NCBI GenBank assembly: GCA_945878495.1
Contig: CAMCTP010000026.1
Span: forward strand, 1-12,269
Reading direction: 5' to 3'
Length of the DNA: 12,269 bases
Source of the DNA: Rickettsia typhi
Lineage (GTDB): Bacteria; Pseudomonadota; Alphaproteobacteria; Rickettsiales; Deianiraeaceae
Positions within the stretch are counted from its first letter, which is position 1; the number at the start of each line of letters is the position of its first letter. Positions 1 to 5,774 of this stretch are shown piece after piece. A program made the translations under genes and the position numbers. The notes under the pieces were generated by a model. The model saw only the letters and a program-made list of their open reading frames with translations. It did no database searches and was not told the origin of the DNA.

Positions 1-240
1 AAGCATTCTTGTTGCTTCTTTTTCAACATCTTCGATAGTTTTTACAACTTTTACTCCTCCGGCTTTTCCTCTTCCACCGGCATGAATTTGAGCTTTTACA
101 ACAAAAACTTTAGTACCGCTAGCCTGTAATTTTTTAGCACCTTGAACAGCTTCTTCAACGCTAAAAGCATGATATCCAAACGATGTTGGTACTCCGTAAT
201 TTCTTAATATATCTTTTGCTTGATGCTCGTGTATGTTCAT
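1..240 (-). CDS. sucC: Succinyl-CoA synthetase (ADP-forming) beta subunit, N-terminal part
   Basis: SucC is the beta subunit of succinyl-CoA synthetase in the TCA cycle. It interconverts succinyl-CoA and succinate with nucleotide triphosphate formation and works in the cytosol with SucD. The reverse complement gives 80 codons from an ATG at 240-238. It opens with MNIHEHQAKDILRNYGVP, the standard SucC start, and continues with VFVVKAQIHAGGRGKAGGVK, the ATP-grasp nucleotide-binding segment. The reading frame is open to the left edge, so the rest of the roughly 390-residue protein, and probably sucD, lie outside. It diverges from waaA across a 112-base gap. No Shine-Dalgarno site is evident before the ATG. 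The identification is secure from these two motifs. Confidence 0.96.
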   Translation of the reverse strand, partial: MNIHEHQAKDILRNYGVPTSFGYHAFSVEEAVQGAKKLQASGTKVFVVKAQIHAGGRGKAGGVKVVKTIEDVEKEATRML

Positions 241-265
241 ATTTAGAATAAATAATATGTTTTAT

Positions 266-294
266 ACGATATTATTTACAAAAATAATTTGCAA
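266..294 (-). promoter_or_regulatory. Candidate sigma-70-type promoter for sucC
   Basis: Read on the minus strand, a TTGCAA box (294-289) is followed after 17 bases by TATCGT (271-266). The -35-like box lies 48 bases before the sucC ATG, in the same distance range as the candidates for the other genes here. The -10 match is partial (T, A, T and the final T), so this is a modest prediction. Confidence 0.35.
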
Positions 295-304
295 GAAAAA
301 TATC

Positions 305-334
305 TTGACAAGTCAAATACATTTATATTAGTTT
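305..334 (+). promoter_or_regulatory. Candidate promoter for waaA, within a TTGAC/GTCAA palindrome
   Basis: A perfect TTGACA lies at 305-310. With an 18-base spacer the -10 candidate is TAGTTT (329-334), which keeps the first, second and last consensus bases. The start codon is 42 bases after the -35 box. The -35 box forms one half of an inverted repeat, TTGAC-AA-GTCAA (305-316), which could serve as a binding site or could give a TTGACT box on the other strand. The -10 is weak. Confidence 0.45.
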
Positions 335-352
335 TAATTAAATGTTTAAATT

Positions 353-1582
353 ATGATATTCTTGCTATTTTATCAAATTTTATCAGTGGCGATTATGCCG
401 ATTTTAATTGCGAATTTTCTTTATAGAGTTGCTCGCAAAAAGGATAAAATTGGGTATTTTTTTGAAAGAATCGGTTTACAAAAAGGTTTTTCAGGACAGT
501 ATATATATATTCACGCAGCAAGTGTCGGGGAGTCAAAAAGCTCAATTCGTTTGATTAAATCGCTTTTGGATAGAGGTTTTTATGTCAAAATAACGACAAT
601 GACGATTACCGCCAGACGCATTTTGGAGGATATTTTTGCTAATGAAAAGAGGGTTAAAATTCGTCAAGTACCCTTTGATTCATTGATTTTTATATTAATA
701 TTTTACATTTTCAATAGACCGAAAAAAGTTTTTATTATCGAATCAGAGCTTTGGATTAATTTGATCAAAATCGGGTCTATATTTTCCGATGTTTATTATT
801 TAAACGCTAGGCTTTCAGATAAAAGTTATGATTTTTGGTTTGGAGTAAATAAGTTTCTAGGATTTAATATATTTAGATATTTTAAGAAGATTTTTGTTGC
901 AGAGTTTGGGTTGGTTGGTAAAATTGCCAATTTTAATCACAATGTTGAATATTGCGGAAATTTGAAGTCCGATTATTATCCTATTTATTCAAGCATAGGG
1001 AGATGCTTTTCTGAGAAATTTGCTACAGTGTGTAAGAAAAAAACTATATTTCTGGCAAATACCCATGTTGATGAGGAGGTGGCTTTGATTCGATCGCTTA
1101 ATGCACATGTTGATTTGGATGAATATAGATTGGTTATCGCACCAAGATATATTTCAAGGGTTGACGAAATATCCCGACAAATCGGGTTGAGCTGTGTATT
1201 GTTTTCTGATTTTGCTTTAGATTCGAAGAAAGCTGATTTTCAATGTTTGATTGTTGATGAAATGGGGGTTATGTCTAGTCTGTATGACGCTTGCGATTTT
1301 GTTTTTATAGGTGGAAGTTTGTTAGATAGTTCAATCGGTGGGCACAGTCCTCTTGAGGGAGTTTTTCATAGAAAAGCCGTTGCGATTGGTTCGATGAATA
1401 AAAACTGTAGGGATGTTTGCAATGAATTAGCTTCTTATAATGCTATAAAAATTTGCAGAGATGATGATGATTTTGGAAAATTTATTGCATCAAATGATTT
1501 TTATGAATATCTCGAGGGTGTTGATGACTTTGTAAGTAATAAACCAAATGTTTCAGAGATTATACTTGATTATATATTTTAG
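353..1582 (+). CDS. waaA: 3-deoxy-D-manno-octulosonic acid (Kdo) transferase
   Basis: WaaA (KdtA) transfers Kdo from CMP-Kdo to the lipid A precursor at the inner face of the cytoplasmic membrane, the first step of LPS core assembly. The 409-residue length fits the family. Residues 1-25 form the N-terminal hydrophobic anchor. HAASVGE (54-60) carries the catalytic glutamate at E60. IIESELW (128-134) matches the usual ETELW motif. ANTHVDEE (235-242) corresponds to the STHEGEE block, and GGHSPLEG (329-336) to the CMP-Kdo-binding GGHNPLEP motif. Two conserved positions are altered (Asn to Ser, and Pro to Gly after LE). The ATG at 353 is the only sensible start, since a nearby upstream ATG (342) meets a stop within a few codons. 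There is no clear ribosome binding site. The gene converges on rpsT with a 23-base gap. Its presence implies that the organism makes LPS. Confidence 0.95.
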   Translation: MIFLLFYQILSVAIMPILIANFLYRVARKKDKIGYFFERIGLQKGFSGQYIYIHAASVGESKSSIRLIKSLLDRGFYVKITTMTITARRILEDIFANEKRVKIRQVPFDSLIFILIFYIFNRPKKVFIIESELWINLIKIGSIFSDVYYLNARLSDKSYDFWFGVNKFLGFNIFRYFKKIFVAEFGLVGKIANFNHNVEYCGNLKSDYYPIYSSIGRCFSEKFATVCKKKTIFLANTHVDEEVALIRSLNAHVDLDEYRLVIAPRYISRVDEISRQIGLSCVLFSDFALDSKKADFQCLIVDEMGVMSSLYDACDFVFIGGSLLDSSIGGHSPLEGVFHRKAVAIGSMNKNCRDVCNELASYNAIKICRDDDDFGKFIASNDFYEYLEGVDDFVSNKPNVSEIILDYIF

Positions 1583-1605
1583 AAGTTATAATTTTATTGA
1601 ATATT

Positions 1606-1896
1606 TTACTGTTCAGAAGCACACATTCTTTTGATTTTTTGAACCATTCTGCTTTCGATTCTTCTTGCTCTTAGCTTATCGAAAACGTTTTTTCTCGATA
1701 ATGAGTGAATTCTTCCGATATTTGCTCTTATTGCCGTGATAACAGAATTTGAGTCAACTCCAGGTTTAGCCATTTCTTTTATTGTAACAAGAGAGTTTTT
1801 TATGTAATTTTTTATTTGAGTTCTTCTTGGTTTATTTACTGCCGCTTGTCTAGCGTTTTTTCTCATATTTTTCCAAGCTGTTTTAGTATTTGGCAT
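1606..1896 (-). CDS. rpsT: 30S ribosomal protein S20
   Basis: S20 is a primary 16S rRNA-binding protein of the small subunit. The 96-residue product is very basic and helical, and its length is usual (about 85-95). It begins MPNTKTAWKNMRKN, in line with the family's MAN-K-A-K-R-RQN start. NKPRRTQIKNYIKN follows at about 22-35, and IHSLSRKNVFDKLRARRIES near the C-terminus is the S20 signature of a helix hairpin ending in a RR-S-R-like run. The sequence is divergent from model bacteria, as expected for a fast-evolving genome. A promoter candidate directly upstream overlaps the end of the FtsB-like gene, so rpsT probably has its own start even though it lies downstream of that gene on the same strand. 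Confidence 0.93.
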   Translation of the reverse strand: MPNTKTAWKNMRKNARQAAVNKPRRTQIKNYIKNSLVTIKEMAKPGVDSNSVITAIRANIGRIHSLSRKNVFDKLRARRIESRMVQKIKRMCASEQ

Positions 1897-1920
1897 TCTA
1901 AAAGAATAATATTTGTTGTT

Positions 1921-1948
1921 TTAATAAATTGAAATAAATAAAAGTCAA
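1921..1948 (-). promoter_or_regulatory. Candidate promoter for rpsT overlapping the upstream stop codon
   Basis: On the minus strand TTGACT (1948-1943) is followed after 16 bases by TATTAA (1926-1921). The TGA inside the -35 box (1947-1945) is also the stop codon of the FtsB-like gene. The -35 box ends 46 bases before the rpsT ATG. Confidence 0.5.
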
Positions 1949-2280
1949 CGAATAATTATAATTTTTTCAGAATCTTTTTTATAGTCGTAATTTTTTTTGA
2001 TAAATTCGGTAACGTAATCGCTATTTTTAATTTTTGTCATCGATTTTTCATCGTGAGAAAGTATGTTTAATATTTCAATATTTCTGTCTATATCTTCGTT
2101 GTTTTCCTTGAAAGTTTTTTTGTATTGAGCGAATTCAGCTTCAGATGATTTTAGTTGTTTTAAGCCATTTGTTGAAAAAATGGACTGATAAATTAAGTAT
2201 ATATTAAATGCAATTATCCAATTTACCCCCCAGAATATTTGTTTATATCGTTTTTCATTTTGATTATTTTTTTTGCTCAT
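1945..2280 (-). CDS. FtsB/DivIC-like septum formation initiator family protein
   Basis: This 111-residue protein has the FtsB/DivIC architecture. It has a short charged N-terminus, a single membrane segment at about 16-34, a Gly-Leu pair right after it (NGL, 38-40), and a heptad-like coiled coil at about 42-75. A C-terminal block follows with SDYVTEFIKKNYDYKKDSEKIII, read as the family's D-(Y/L)-hydrophobic-E-A-R-hydrophobic-G-hydrophobic-x-x-x-DE-hydrophobic pattern. FtsB proteins sit in the inner membrane and, with FtsL and FtsQ, activate septal peptidoglycan synthesis. The start is the ATG at 2280, four bases after the pilin gene stop. A longer frame upstream would run through the pilin gene and lacks the family pattern. 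Pairing with a T4SS pilin gene is unusual. The family call is from architecture and pattern, not strong identity. Confidence 0.72.
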   Translation of the reverse strand: MSKKNNQNEKRYKQIFWGVNWIIAFNIYLIYQSIFSTNGLKQLKSSEAEFAQYKKTFKENNEDIDRNIEILNILSHDEKSMTKIKNSDYVTEFIKKNYDYKKDSEKIIIIR

Positions 2281-2284
2281 TTTG

Positions 2285-2656
2285 TTAGAACATTTCAGAG
2301 CATGATGCTTGAAGTATTTCTTGTGGAGTGTATTCTGTAGATCTATAAAATGTTTTGCCGTCAATCGTTCCTTGTACATTTTTGATTTTTGCAGGCAGGA
2401 GAAGCACCGCAAACGTTGCCGGAGCGAAGAATAAAGCCAGTCCAACGGCGATTGTAACAGCTTTTTCCCAGCTAATACTTCCTTTGAAGCACAAAAATGC
2501 TGTACCCATGATTACGACAATTCCTATACCACGTGCTGCTCTACCGGTTGACAATATCATTATATCACATAAAGCACCGGCTGCTCCATCAGAAGAGGCG
2601 TAGGATGTCGATGTAAAGCCTATAAAAATTAGAATTGTAAGTATTATTTTTTTCAT
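2285..2656 (-). CDS. virB2: VirB2/TrbC-like type IV secretion pilin
   Basis: VirB2 is the major pilin subunit of VirB-type T4SS. It is exported and held in the inner membrane before pilus assembly. The 123-residue protein has a signal peptide (1-20, ending TSTSYA before SSDG). LCDIMILSTGRAARGIG follows, matching the family's LC-x-hydrophobic-x-x-x-x-x-G-x-x-(G/A)-(K/R)-x-I block. Two hydrophobic helices are seen at about 43-58 and 65-88, separated by the typical short FKGSISWEKA loop with its conserved Trp. The C-terminal tail after about residue 90 is longer than in the Agrobacterium pilin. The FtsB-like gene follows after 4 bases, so the two are probably cotranscribed. No other T4SS gene is adjacent except virB9 about 0.5 kb upstream, which fits the scattered, multi-copy virB2 genes of Rickettsiales. 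Confidence 0.82.
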   Translation of the reverse strand: MKKIILTILIFIGFTSTSYASSDGAAGALCDIMILSTGRAARGIGIVVIMGTAFLCFKGSISWEKAVTIAVGLALFFAPATFAVLLLPAKIKNVQGTIDGKTFYRSTEYTPQEILQASCSEMF

Positions 2657-2677
2657 AATATTTGTATATACAGAGAT

Positions 2678-2706
2678 ATTTCAGTTAAAAAATAAATAAT
2701 AGTCAA
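2678..2706 (-). promoter_or_regulatory. Candidate promoter for the virB2-like/FtsB-like pair
   Basis: Minus-strand TTGACT (2706-2701) precedes TGAAAT (2683-2678) by 17 bases. The -35 box ends 44 bases before the ATG at 2656. The -10 match is weak (no A at position 2); the claim rests mostly on the -35 box and its position. Confidence 0.35.
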
Positions 2707-2717
2707 GTTTTGCTTCC

Positions 2718-2736
2718 AAGATTTTTTTAAAATCTT
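2718..2736. other. Perfect AT-rich hairpin in the divergent intergenic region
   Basis: AAGATTTT (2718-2725) and AAAATCTT (2729-2736) form a perfect 8-base-pair inverted repeat around a TTT loop. It lies between the divergent virB2-like and prohead protease genes, upstream of both, so a terminator role for either is unlikely. It could be an operator or just AT-rich chance structure. The other strand reads the same. Confidence 0.4.
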
Positions 2737-2762
2737 ATTTCTTGAATTATTTTAATAAATAG

Positions 2763-3158
2763 ATGATTGTTTCTGGATATGCTAGTATTTTTAATACAAT
2801 TGATATGCAAAATGATGTTATTTTGCCAAGCGCCATAGATATTTTTACAAAAAATATTAGACTTCTTTGGCAGCATAATCAGTTAAAAGAAATTGGCATT
2901 ATTAGATCGTTTAAATCTGATGAAATAGGCTTTTTTATAACTGCCGAGGTTTTTGATACGACTAGCCATGGTCGATTTTTCACTGAAAAAATTAAACTCG
3001 GATTTTCTTCTTTAAGTATAGGTTACTCTGTTATTAAATCTTATACAGACTCTGATTCAGGAGTTAGATATATTGAAAAATTAAAGCTTATTGAGGTAAG
3101 CGTTGTATCTTTTGGGGCAAATCCAGCAGCGAAAATTTCATCTATTAGACAATTTTAG
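2763..3158 (+). CDS. HK97-type prohead (capsid maturation) protease, orphan, GTA-like
   Basis: This serine protease family (peptidase S78/U35) cleaves the capsid scaffold in HK97-like phages and gene transfer agents. In the 131-residue product, SGYASIFNTIDMQNDVILP (4-22) matches the domain start (GYA-x-hydrophobic-F-x-x-x-D-x-x-x-DV). LWQHN (35-39) holds the likely catalytic His38. FSSLSIGY (81-88) holds the likely catalytic Ser85. EVSVVSFGANPAAKI (111-125) is the family's EVS-hydrophobic-V-x-x-PAN-x-x-A motif, with Gly in place of Pro. The domain looks complete from start to end though compact. No portal, capsid or terminase gene is near. It is flanked by minus-strand T4SS genes and is the only plus-strand gene in that block. 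Dispersed GTA genes are known in Rickettsiales, so a GTA relic or a domesticated protease is more likely than an active prophage. Confidence 0.85.
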   Translation: MIVSGYASIFNTIDMQNDVILPSAIDIFTKNIRLLWQHNQLKEIGIIRSFKSDEIGFFITAEVFDTTSHGRFFTEKIKLGFSSLSIGYSVIKSYTDSDSGVRYIEKLKLIEVSVVSFGANPAAKISSIRQF

Positions 3159-3171
3159 ATATTATTTTGTG

Positions 3172-4197
3172 CTATTTTTGTGTGGCAAATTTATCGTTAA
3201 ATATGCACACAAGTTCCCCGCCAAATCGAAGTGCAAATTGATATTCCGTTGTGTCAAGTACTACATATTTGTCTTCTATTTTATACTTTAATAAATACTC
3301 GGTACCGTCTTTATCAACAGCATAAATTGATGGAATTTTAGAGTTTTTAAACATTATGTAGGTTCTCATTCCATCGTCGAAAACTTTTGTTGGTTGTATT
3401 GATTTACCAGATCCAGCATAGGAATATTTAAAATTCATTCCAGCGGTTTCTCCAAGTTTTCTTTTGCCAACTGTTTTTATTTCGGAGAGTTCGCCGTTTA
3501 TTGATCCAATTCTTTTTGCAAAAACAGGCGCATCTGGCTGTATGTCAGGATAGTAAAACGATAATCTGTAAAAGAAATCATCATCCTCGAAATCTTCGCT
3601 AAATGTTGATGATATGTCAAAATAATATGTTCTATCTTTGTTTGTGGTAATTATCATATTGGTGCTTAACCCAGGATCCATAGGTTTCATGTAGATTGAA
3701 TTTCCAACAAGTTTTACACTCCAGCCCCTTGAATCTCCAAAGGTTTGTAGAATAGGGGATTCGTCATCCGGAAATATTACTTGCGAGTTGTAGCCAACTT
3801 TAAATTTTAGGTTATAAACATCATTTGGGCTGTAGACCAAAGTTCTCATTCTTCGATCTATTGGAAGTGGCAATTTCTGCCGATGATCGCTATTTATTCT
3901 TATTGTTTGCTGTGGTTCGTATGATTTTGAATCCGAGAAATCACCCGCTTTATTTCCGGGAAAGTTAGATTTTTGAAATTCCTGTAGCTGTTGTTGTTTA
4001 ATCCTCTCTGGTGGAACAATTTGCTGTGGCTGTTGAATTGAACCTACAGCTCCAGACATTACTGTGTTTATTGCTATCTTGGTATTGTCATTTACGGTAT
4101 TTGTAATTTGAGATGTATCGATTTTTTCCGCATAGGATATTGTGTCAATAGTCAAAAAAAGTATTGCGATTAATGTGATTAATATTGCTTTGCTCAT
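3172..4197 (-). CDS. virB9: VirB9/TrbG/CagX family type IV secretion outer-membrane complex protein
   Basis: VirB9 is a periplasmic component of the T4SS core complex and, with VirB7 and VirB10, forms the outer-membrane pore. The 341-residue protein starts with a signal peptide (about 1-23, ending SYA). A low-complexity Gln/Pro/Lys stretch follows (about 54-110). The VirB9 N-terminal domain comes next: RTLVYSPNDVYNLKFKVGYN, a DDES block, GWSVKLVGNSIYMKP and STNMIITTNKDRTYYFDI (about 118-195). The C-terminal CagX domain begins at NFKYSYAGSG (255-264), with VFDDGMRTYIMF (272-283) and a closing LRFGGELVCIFND. It converges on the prohead protease gene with a 13-base gap. virB8, virB10, virB11 and virD4 are not adjacent, so it is either a second, detached virB9 copy or part of a scattered system. 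TrbG of a conjugation system is the alternative name for the same fold. Confidence 0.9.
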   Translation of the reverse strand: MSKAILITLIAILFLTIDTISYAEKIDTSQITNTVNDNTKIAINTVMSGAVGSIQQPQQIVPPERIKQQQLQEFQKSNFPGNKAGDFSDSKSYEPQQTIRINSDHRQKLPLPIDRRMRTLVYSPNDVYNLKFKVGYNSQVIFPDDESPILQTFGDSRGWSVKLVGNSIYMKPMDPGLSTNMIITTNKDRTYYFDISSTFSEDFEDDDFFYRLSFYYPDIQPDAPVFAKRIGSINGELSEIKTVGKRKLGETAGMNFKYSYAGSGKSIQPTKVFDDGMRTYIMFKNSKIPSIYAVDKDGTEYLLKYKIEDKYVVLDTTEYQFALRFGGELVCIFNDKFATQK

Positions 4198-4205
4198 ATC
4201 GCTTC

Positions 4206-4242
4206 TTGACTTTTAAAAAAACAAACAAGTTAATTGTATAAT
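4206..4242 (+). promoter_or_regulatory. Candidate promoter for the LPP20-type lipoprotein
   Basis: TTGACT (4206-4211) and a perfect TATAAT (4237-4242) both precede the ATG at 4256, but they are 25 bases apart, too far to act as one classic promoter. Either the -35 pairs with a poor -10 near 4230-4235 (TTAATT, 18-base spacer), or the TATAAT works alone and gives a leader of only a few bases. Confidence 0.4.
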
Positions 4243-4255
4243 AAATATAAAAGAT

Positions 4256-5194
4256 ATGAAAAAGTTATTTGCAAGTTTTTTATTGATAGTGGGATGTGCA
4301 AAATTTTCAAGCTATCCTGATTGGTATATAACGCCACCAAATAATTCTAATACTTTTTTATATGGATCAGGCGAGGGTTTTGACCCAGAAGAGGCTAGGA
4401 TGGCCGCTTTATCTAATGTTGGCTCTAGGTTGAGAACAAGCGTTGCTTCATCTTCTGCTAGTAGCACTGATGTTGATAATTTAGGACGAAGCGATTCATT
4501 TGCAAGCAGAATAAAGGCGAATTCTGCAAAAATTACTTTTACAAATTACGAGATTGAAAAGAGTCAATATGTTGGCAAATCAAATAGCTATATTGCTTTG
4601 GTTAAGGTTGATATTTCAAAGCTTGTTGGCGAGTATAGCGATCACATAAGAAAAAAAATATCAGCTATCAATACTCTGATTAATCAGAAAAATTCAGGCG
4701 TTTTTAAGGAAAAACTTTCTCTTGAAAAAGCTTATAAATTAGCTTTAGAGGCAGAAGAAATGGCCGGAGTTATTAAATCTGTTGATCGATCACAATATGA
4801 TCAAACGGAGGTTTTGCTTGGATCTTTGGCGTCAAGAATCTCATCTTTATCAAAAAATATTTATTTCTCAATTGATTGTAATGATGAGAAAATTTCGAAT
4901 ATGATCGGCGAAATGATATTAAATTCCGGCTTTTCAGTTAAGTCATCAGGCGGGGTAAAAATTTTCTGTGATCTAGTTTTCAAGAGTCAAAATTCTGGTG
5001 TATCAAGTTTGATAATTGAGAATTTATCAGGGAAAATATCGGTTATTGATTCCACTGGAGCTAGTGTATTGTTGAAAAATATATCTAAAAATGGTAGCTC
5101 TATGATGAGTTCTGAAATGGCTAAATCGGCAGCTGTGAATGCACTAAAAGCCGATATTCAAAAGGCTGGAGGGCTATTTGAATTTTTGCAGTAA
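4256..5194 (+). CDS. LPP20 family outer-membrane lipoprotein
   Basis: The 312-residue product begins with a lipoprotein signal, MKKLFASFLLIVGC, whose IVGC lipobox predicts lipidation of Cys14. YPDWYITPP (20-28) and LYGSGEGFDPEEARMAAL (35-52) match the LPP20 domain (PW at the start, then hydrophobic-Y-G-x-G-x-G-x-x-x-x-x-A-x-x-x-A-L). SYIALVKVDISKL near residue 120-132 resembles its closing strand. A Ser-rich run lies at about 61-71. After about residue 195 there is a second region with alternating beta-like segments, ending in AVNALKADIQKAGGLFEFLQ. LPP20-type proteins are surface or periplasmic lipoproteins whose molecular function is poorly known (the name is from Helicobacter). It diverges from virB9. 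rpmB follows 56 bases later behind its own promoter candidate. Confidence 0.78.
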   Translation: MKKLFASFLLIVGCAKFSSYPDWYITPPNNSNTFLYGSGEGFDPEEARMAALSNVGSRLRTSVASSSASSTDVDNLGRSDSFASRIKANSAKITFTNYEIEKSQYVGKSNSYIALVKVDISKLVGEYSDHIRKKISAINTLINQKNSGVFKEKLSLEKAYKLALEAEEMAGVIKSVDRSQYDQTEVLLGSLASRISSLSKNIYFSIDCNDEKISNMIGEMILNSGFSVKSSGGVKIFCDLVFKSQNSGVSSLIIENLSGKISVIDSTGASVLLKNISKNGSSMMSSEMAKSAAVNALKADIQKAGGLFEFLQ

Positions 5195-5201
5195 ATAATA
5201 C

Positions 5202-5239
5202 TTGACAATAATTTTTAGAATATTAATAAAACCTATAAT
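5202..5239 (+). promoter_or_regulatory. Candidate promoter for rpmB
   Basis: A perfect TTGACA (5202-5207) is followed after 16 bases by TAATAA (5224-5229), and further on by a perfect TATAAT (5234-5239) only 11 bases before the ATG. The -35 box ends 43 bases before the start codon. Which -10 is used cannot be told from sequence. The TATAAT option would make the mRNA nearly leaderless. Confidence 0.5.
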
Positions 5240-5250
5240 ATTAATTTAGC

Positions 5251-5613
5251 ATGCCAGTTACCTGCTCGATAACGAAAAGTAGATCCATAAAAGGTCATAA
5301 TGTGTCAAAGTCAAACGCTAAGACGAAGAAAATCTTTCACGTCAATGTAAGACCTGTGAGATTCTTTAGCACAATATTGGGTGCTGATATTATAATGAAA
5401 ATGACTACACGTGGGATGAGAACAATAGTTAAATACGGAGGAATAGATGCATTTTTGTTGAATTACAAACATTCAAAATTAACCGATCCTATAAAAGTGA
5501 TTAAAAAAAGAGTACTTGGTGCAATGAAAAAGAAGGGTCTTGAAGGAAAAACTTCTCAGGAGGTTCAAGTAATTACAGCTTCTCAGCCAATTTATTCTAA
5601 CGGAAAGAAATAG
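5251..5613 (+). CDS. rpmB: 50S ribosomal protein L28, with extended C-terminus
   Basis: L28 is a large-subunit ribosomal protein. The start MPVTCSITKSRSIKGHNVSK fits the family pattern M-x-x-x-C-x-x-(T)-G-K followed by G-x-x-V-S and a basic run with NAKTKK. The middle GMRTIVKYGGIDAFLLNYK and the following L-x-D-x-x-x-x-I-K-K-R segment are characteristic of alphaproteobacterial L28. At 120 residues it is longer than the 78-residue E. coli protein and also exceeds the roughly 95-100 residues usual in Alphaproteobacteria. The extra part is a basic C-terminal tail from about residue 96. The gene has its own promoter candidate and is closed by a strong intrinsic terminator, so it appears monocistronic. 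The Gly of the usual TGK is replaced (ITKS). Confidence 0.92.
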   Translation: MPVTCSITKSRSIKGHNVSKSNAKTKKIFHVNVRPVRFFSTILGADIIMKMTTRGMRTIVKYGGIDAFLLNYKHSKLTDPIKVIKKRVLGAMKKKGLEGKTSQEVQVITASQPIYSNGKK

Positions 5614-5659
5614 TATTTTCCAAAATTTACCAATTCTTGATAACAATACGGCATCAGAG

Positions 5660-5691
5660 TCCAAGCTGTGAAATATAAGCTTGGATTTTTT
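5660..5691 (+). terminator. Rho-independent terminator after rpmB
   Basis: TCCAAGCT (5660-5667) pairs perfectly with AGCTTGGA (5678-5685) around a 10-base loop and is followed directly by six T residues (5686-5691). It lies 46 bases after the rpmB stop. It is the only classic intrinsic terminator clearly visible in the window. Confidence 0.88.
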
Positions 5692-5720
5692 GTTAATGTA
5701 TTAGATAATTAAAAAAATTC

Positions 5721-5749
5721 TTGATTATTGAAAATATCAGATATATACT
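5721..5749 (+). promoter_or_regulatory. Sigma-70-type promoter for the 639-residue protein
   Basis: TTGATT (5721-5726), a 17-base spacer and TATACT (5744-5749) form one of the best promoter matches in the window. Transcription would start near 5756, giving a leader of about 19 bases before the ATG at 5775. The terminator of rpmB lies just upstream, so the gene is independently transcribed. Confidence 0.6.
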
Positions 5750-5774
5750 TGCGTAGTATTGTGATAACATTAAA

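Noticed and set aside
1945..2445. A longer 166-codon reading of the FtsB-like gene starting at 2445.
   Set aside because: The first 55 codons overlap the well-supported pilin gene in another frame and show no protein-like pattern; the family domain begins at the ATG at 2280.
2355..2603. An 82-codon plus-strand frame opposite the pilin gene.
   Set aside because: It is the complement of the pilin coding sequence, which has a signal peptide and family motifs; the plus frame has neither.
2763..3158. An active prophage around the prohead protease.
   Set aside because: No other phage gene, integrase or attachment repeat lies within the window, and the flanking genes are bacterial T4SS components.
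5219..5245. Direct repeat AATATTAAT (5219-5227 and 5237-5245) before rpmB.
   Set aside because: Nine bases of pure A/T in a very AT-rich spacer are likely by chance and overlap the -10 candidates.
5614..5774. Possible tRNA or small RNA gene in the longest gap.
   Set aside because: No cloverleaf or TTCRA-type arm was found; the gap is explained by a terminator and a promoter.
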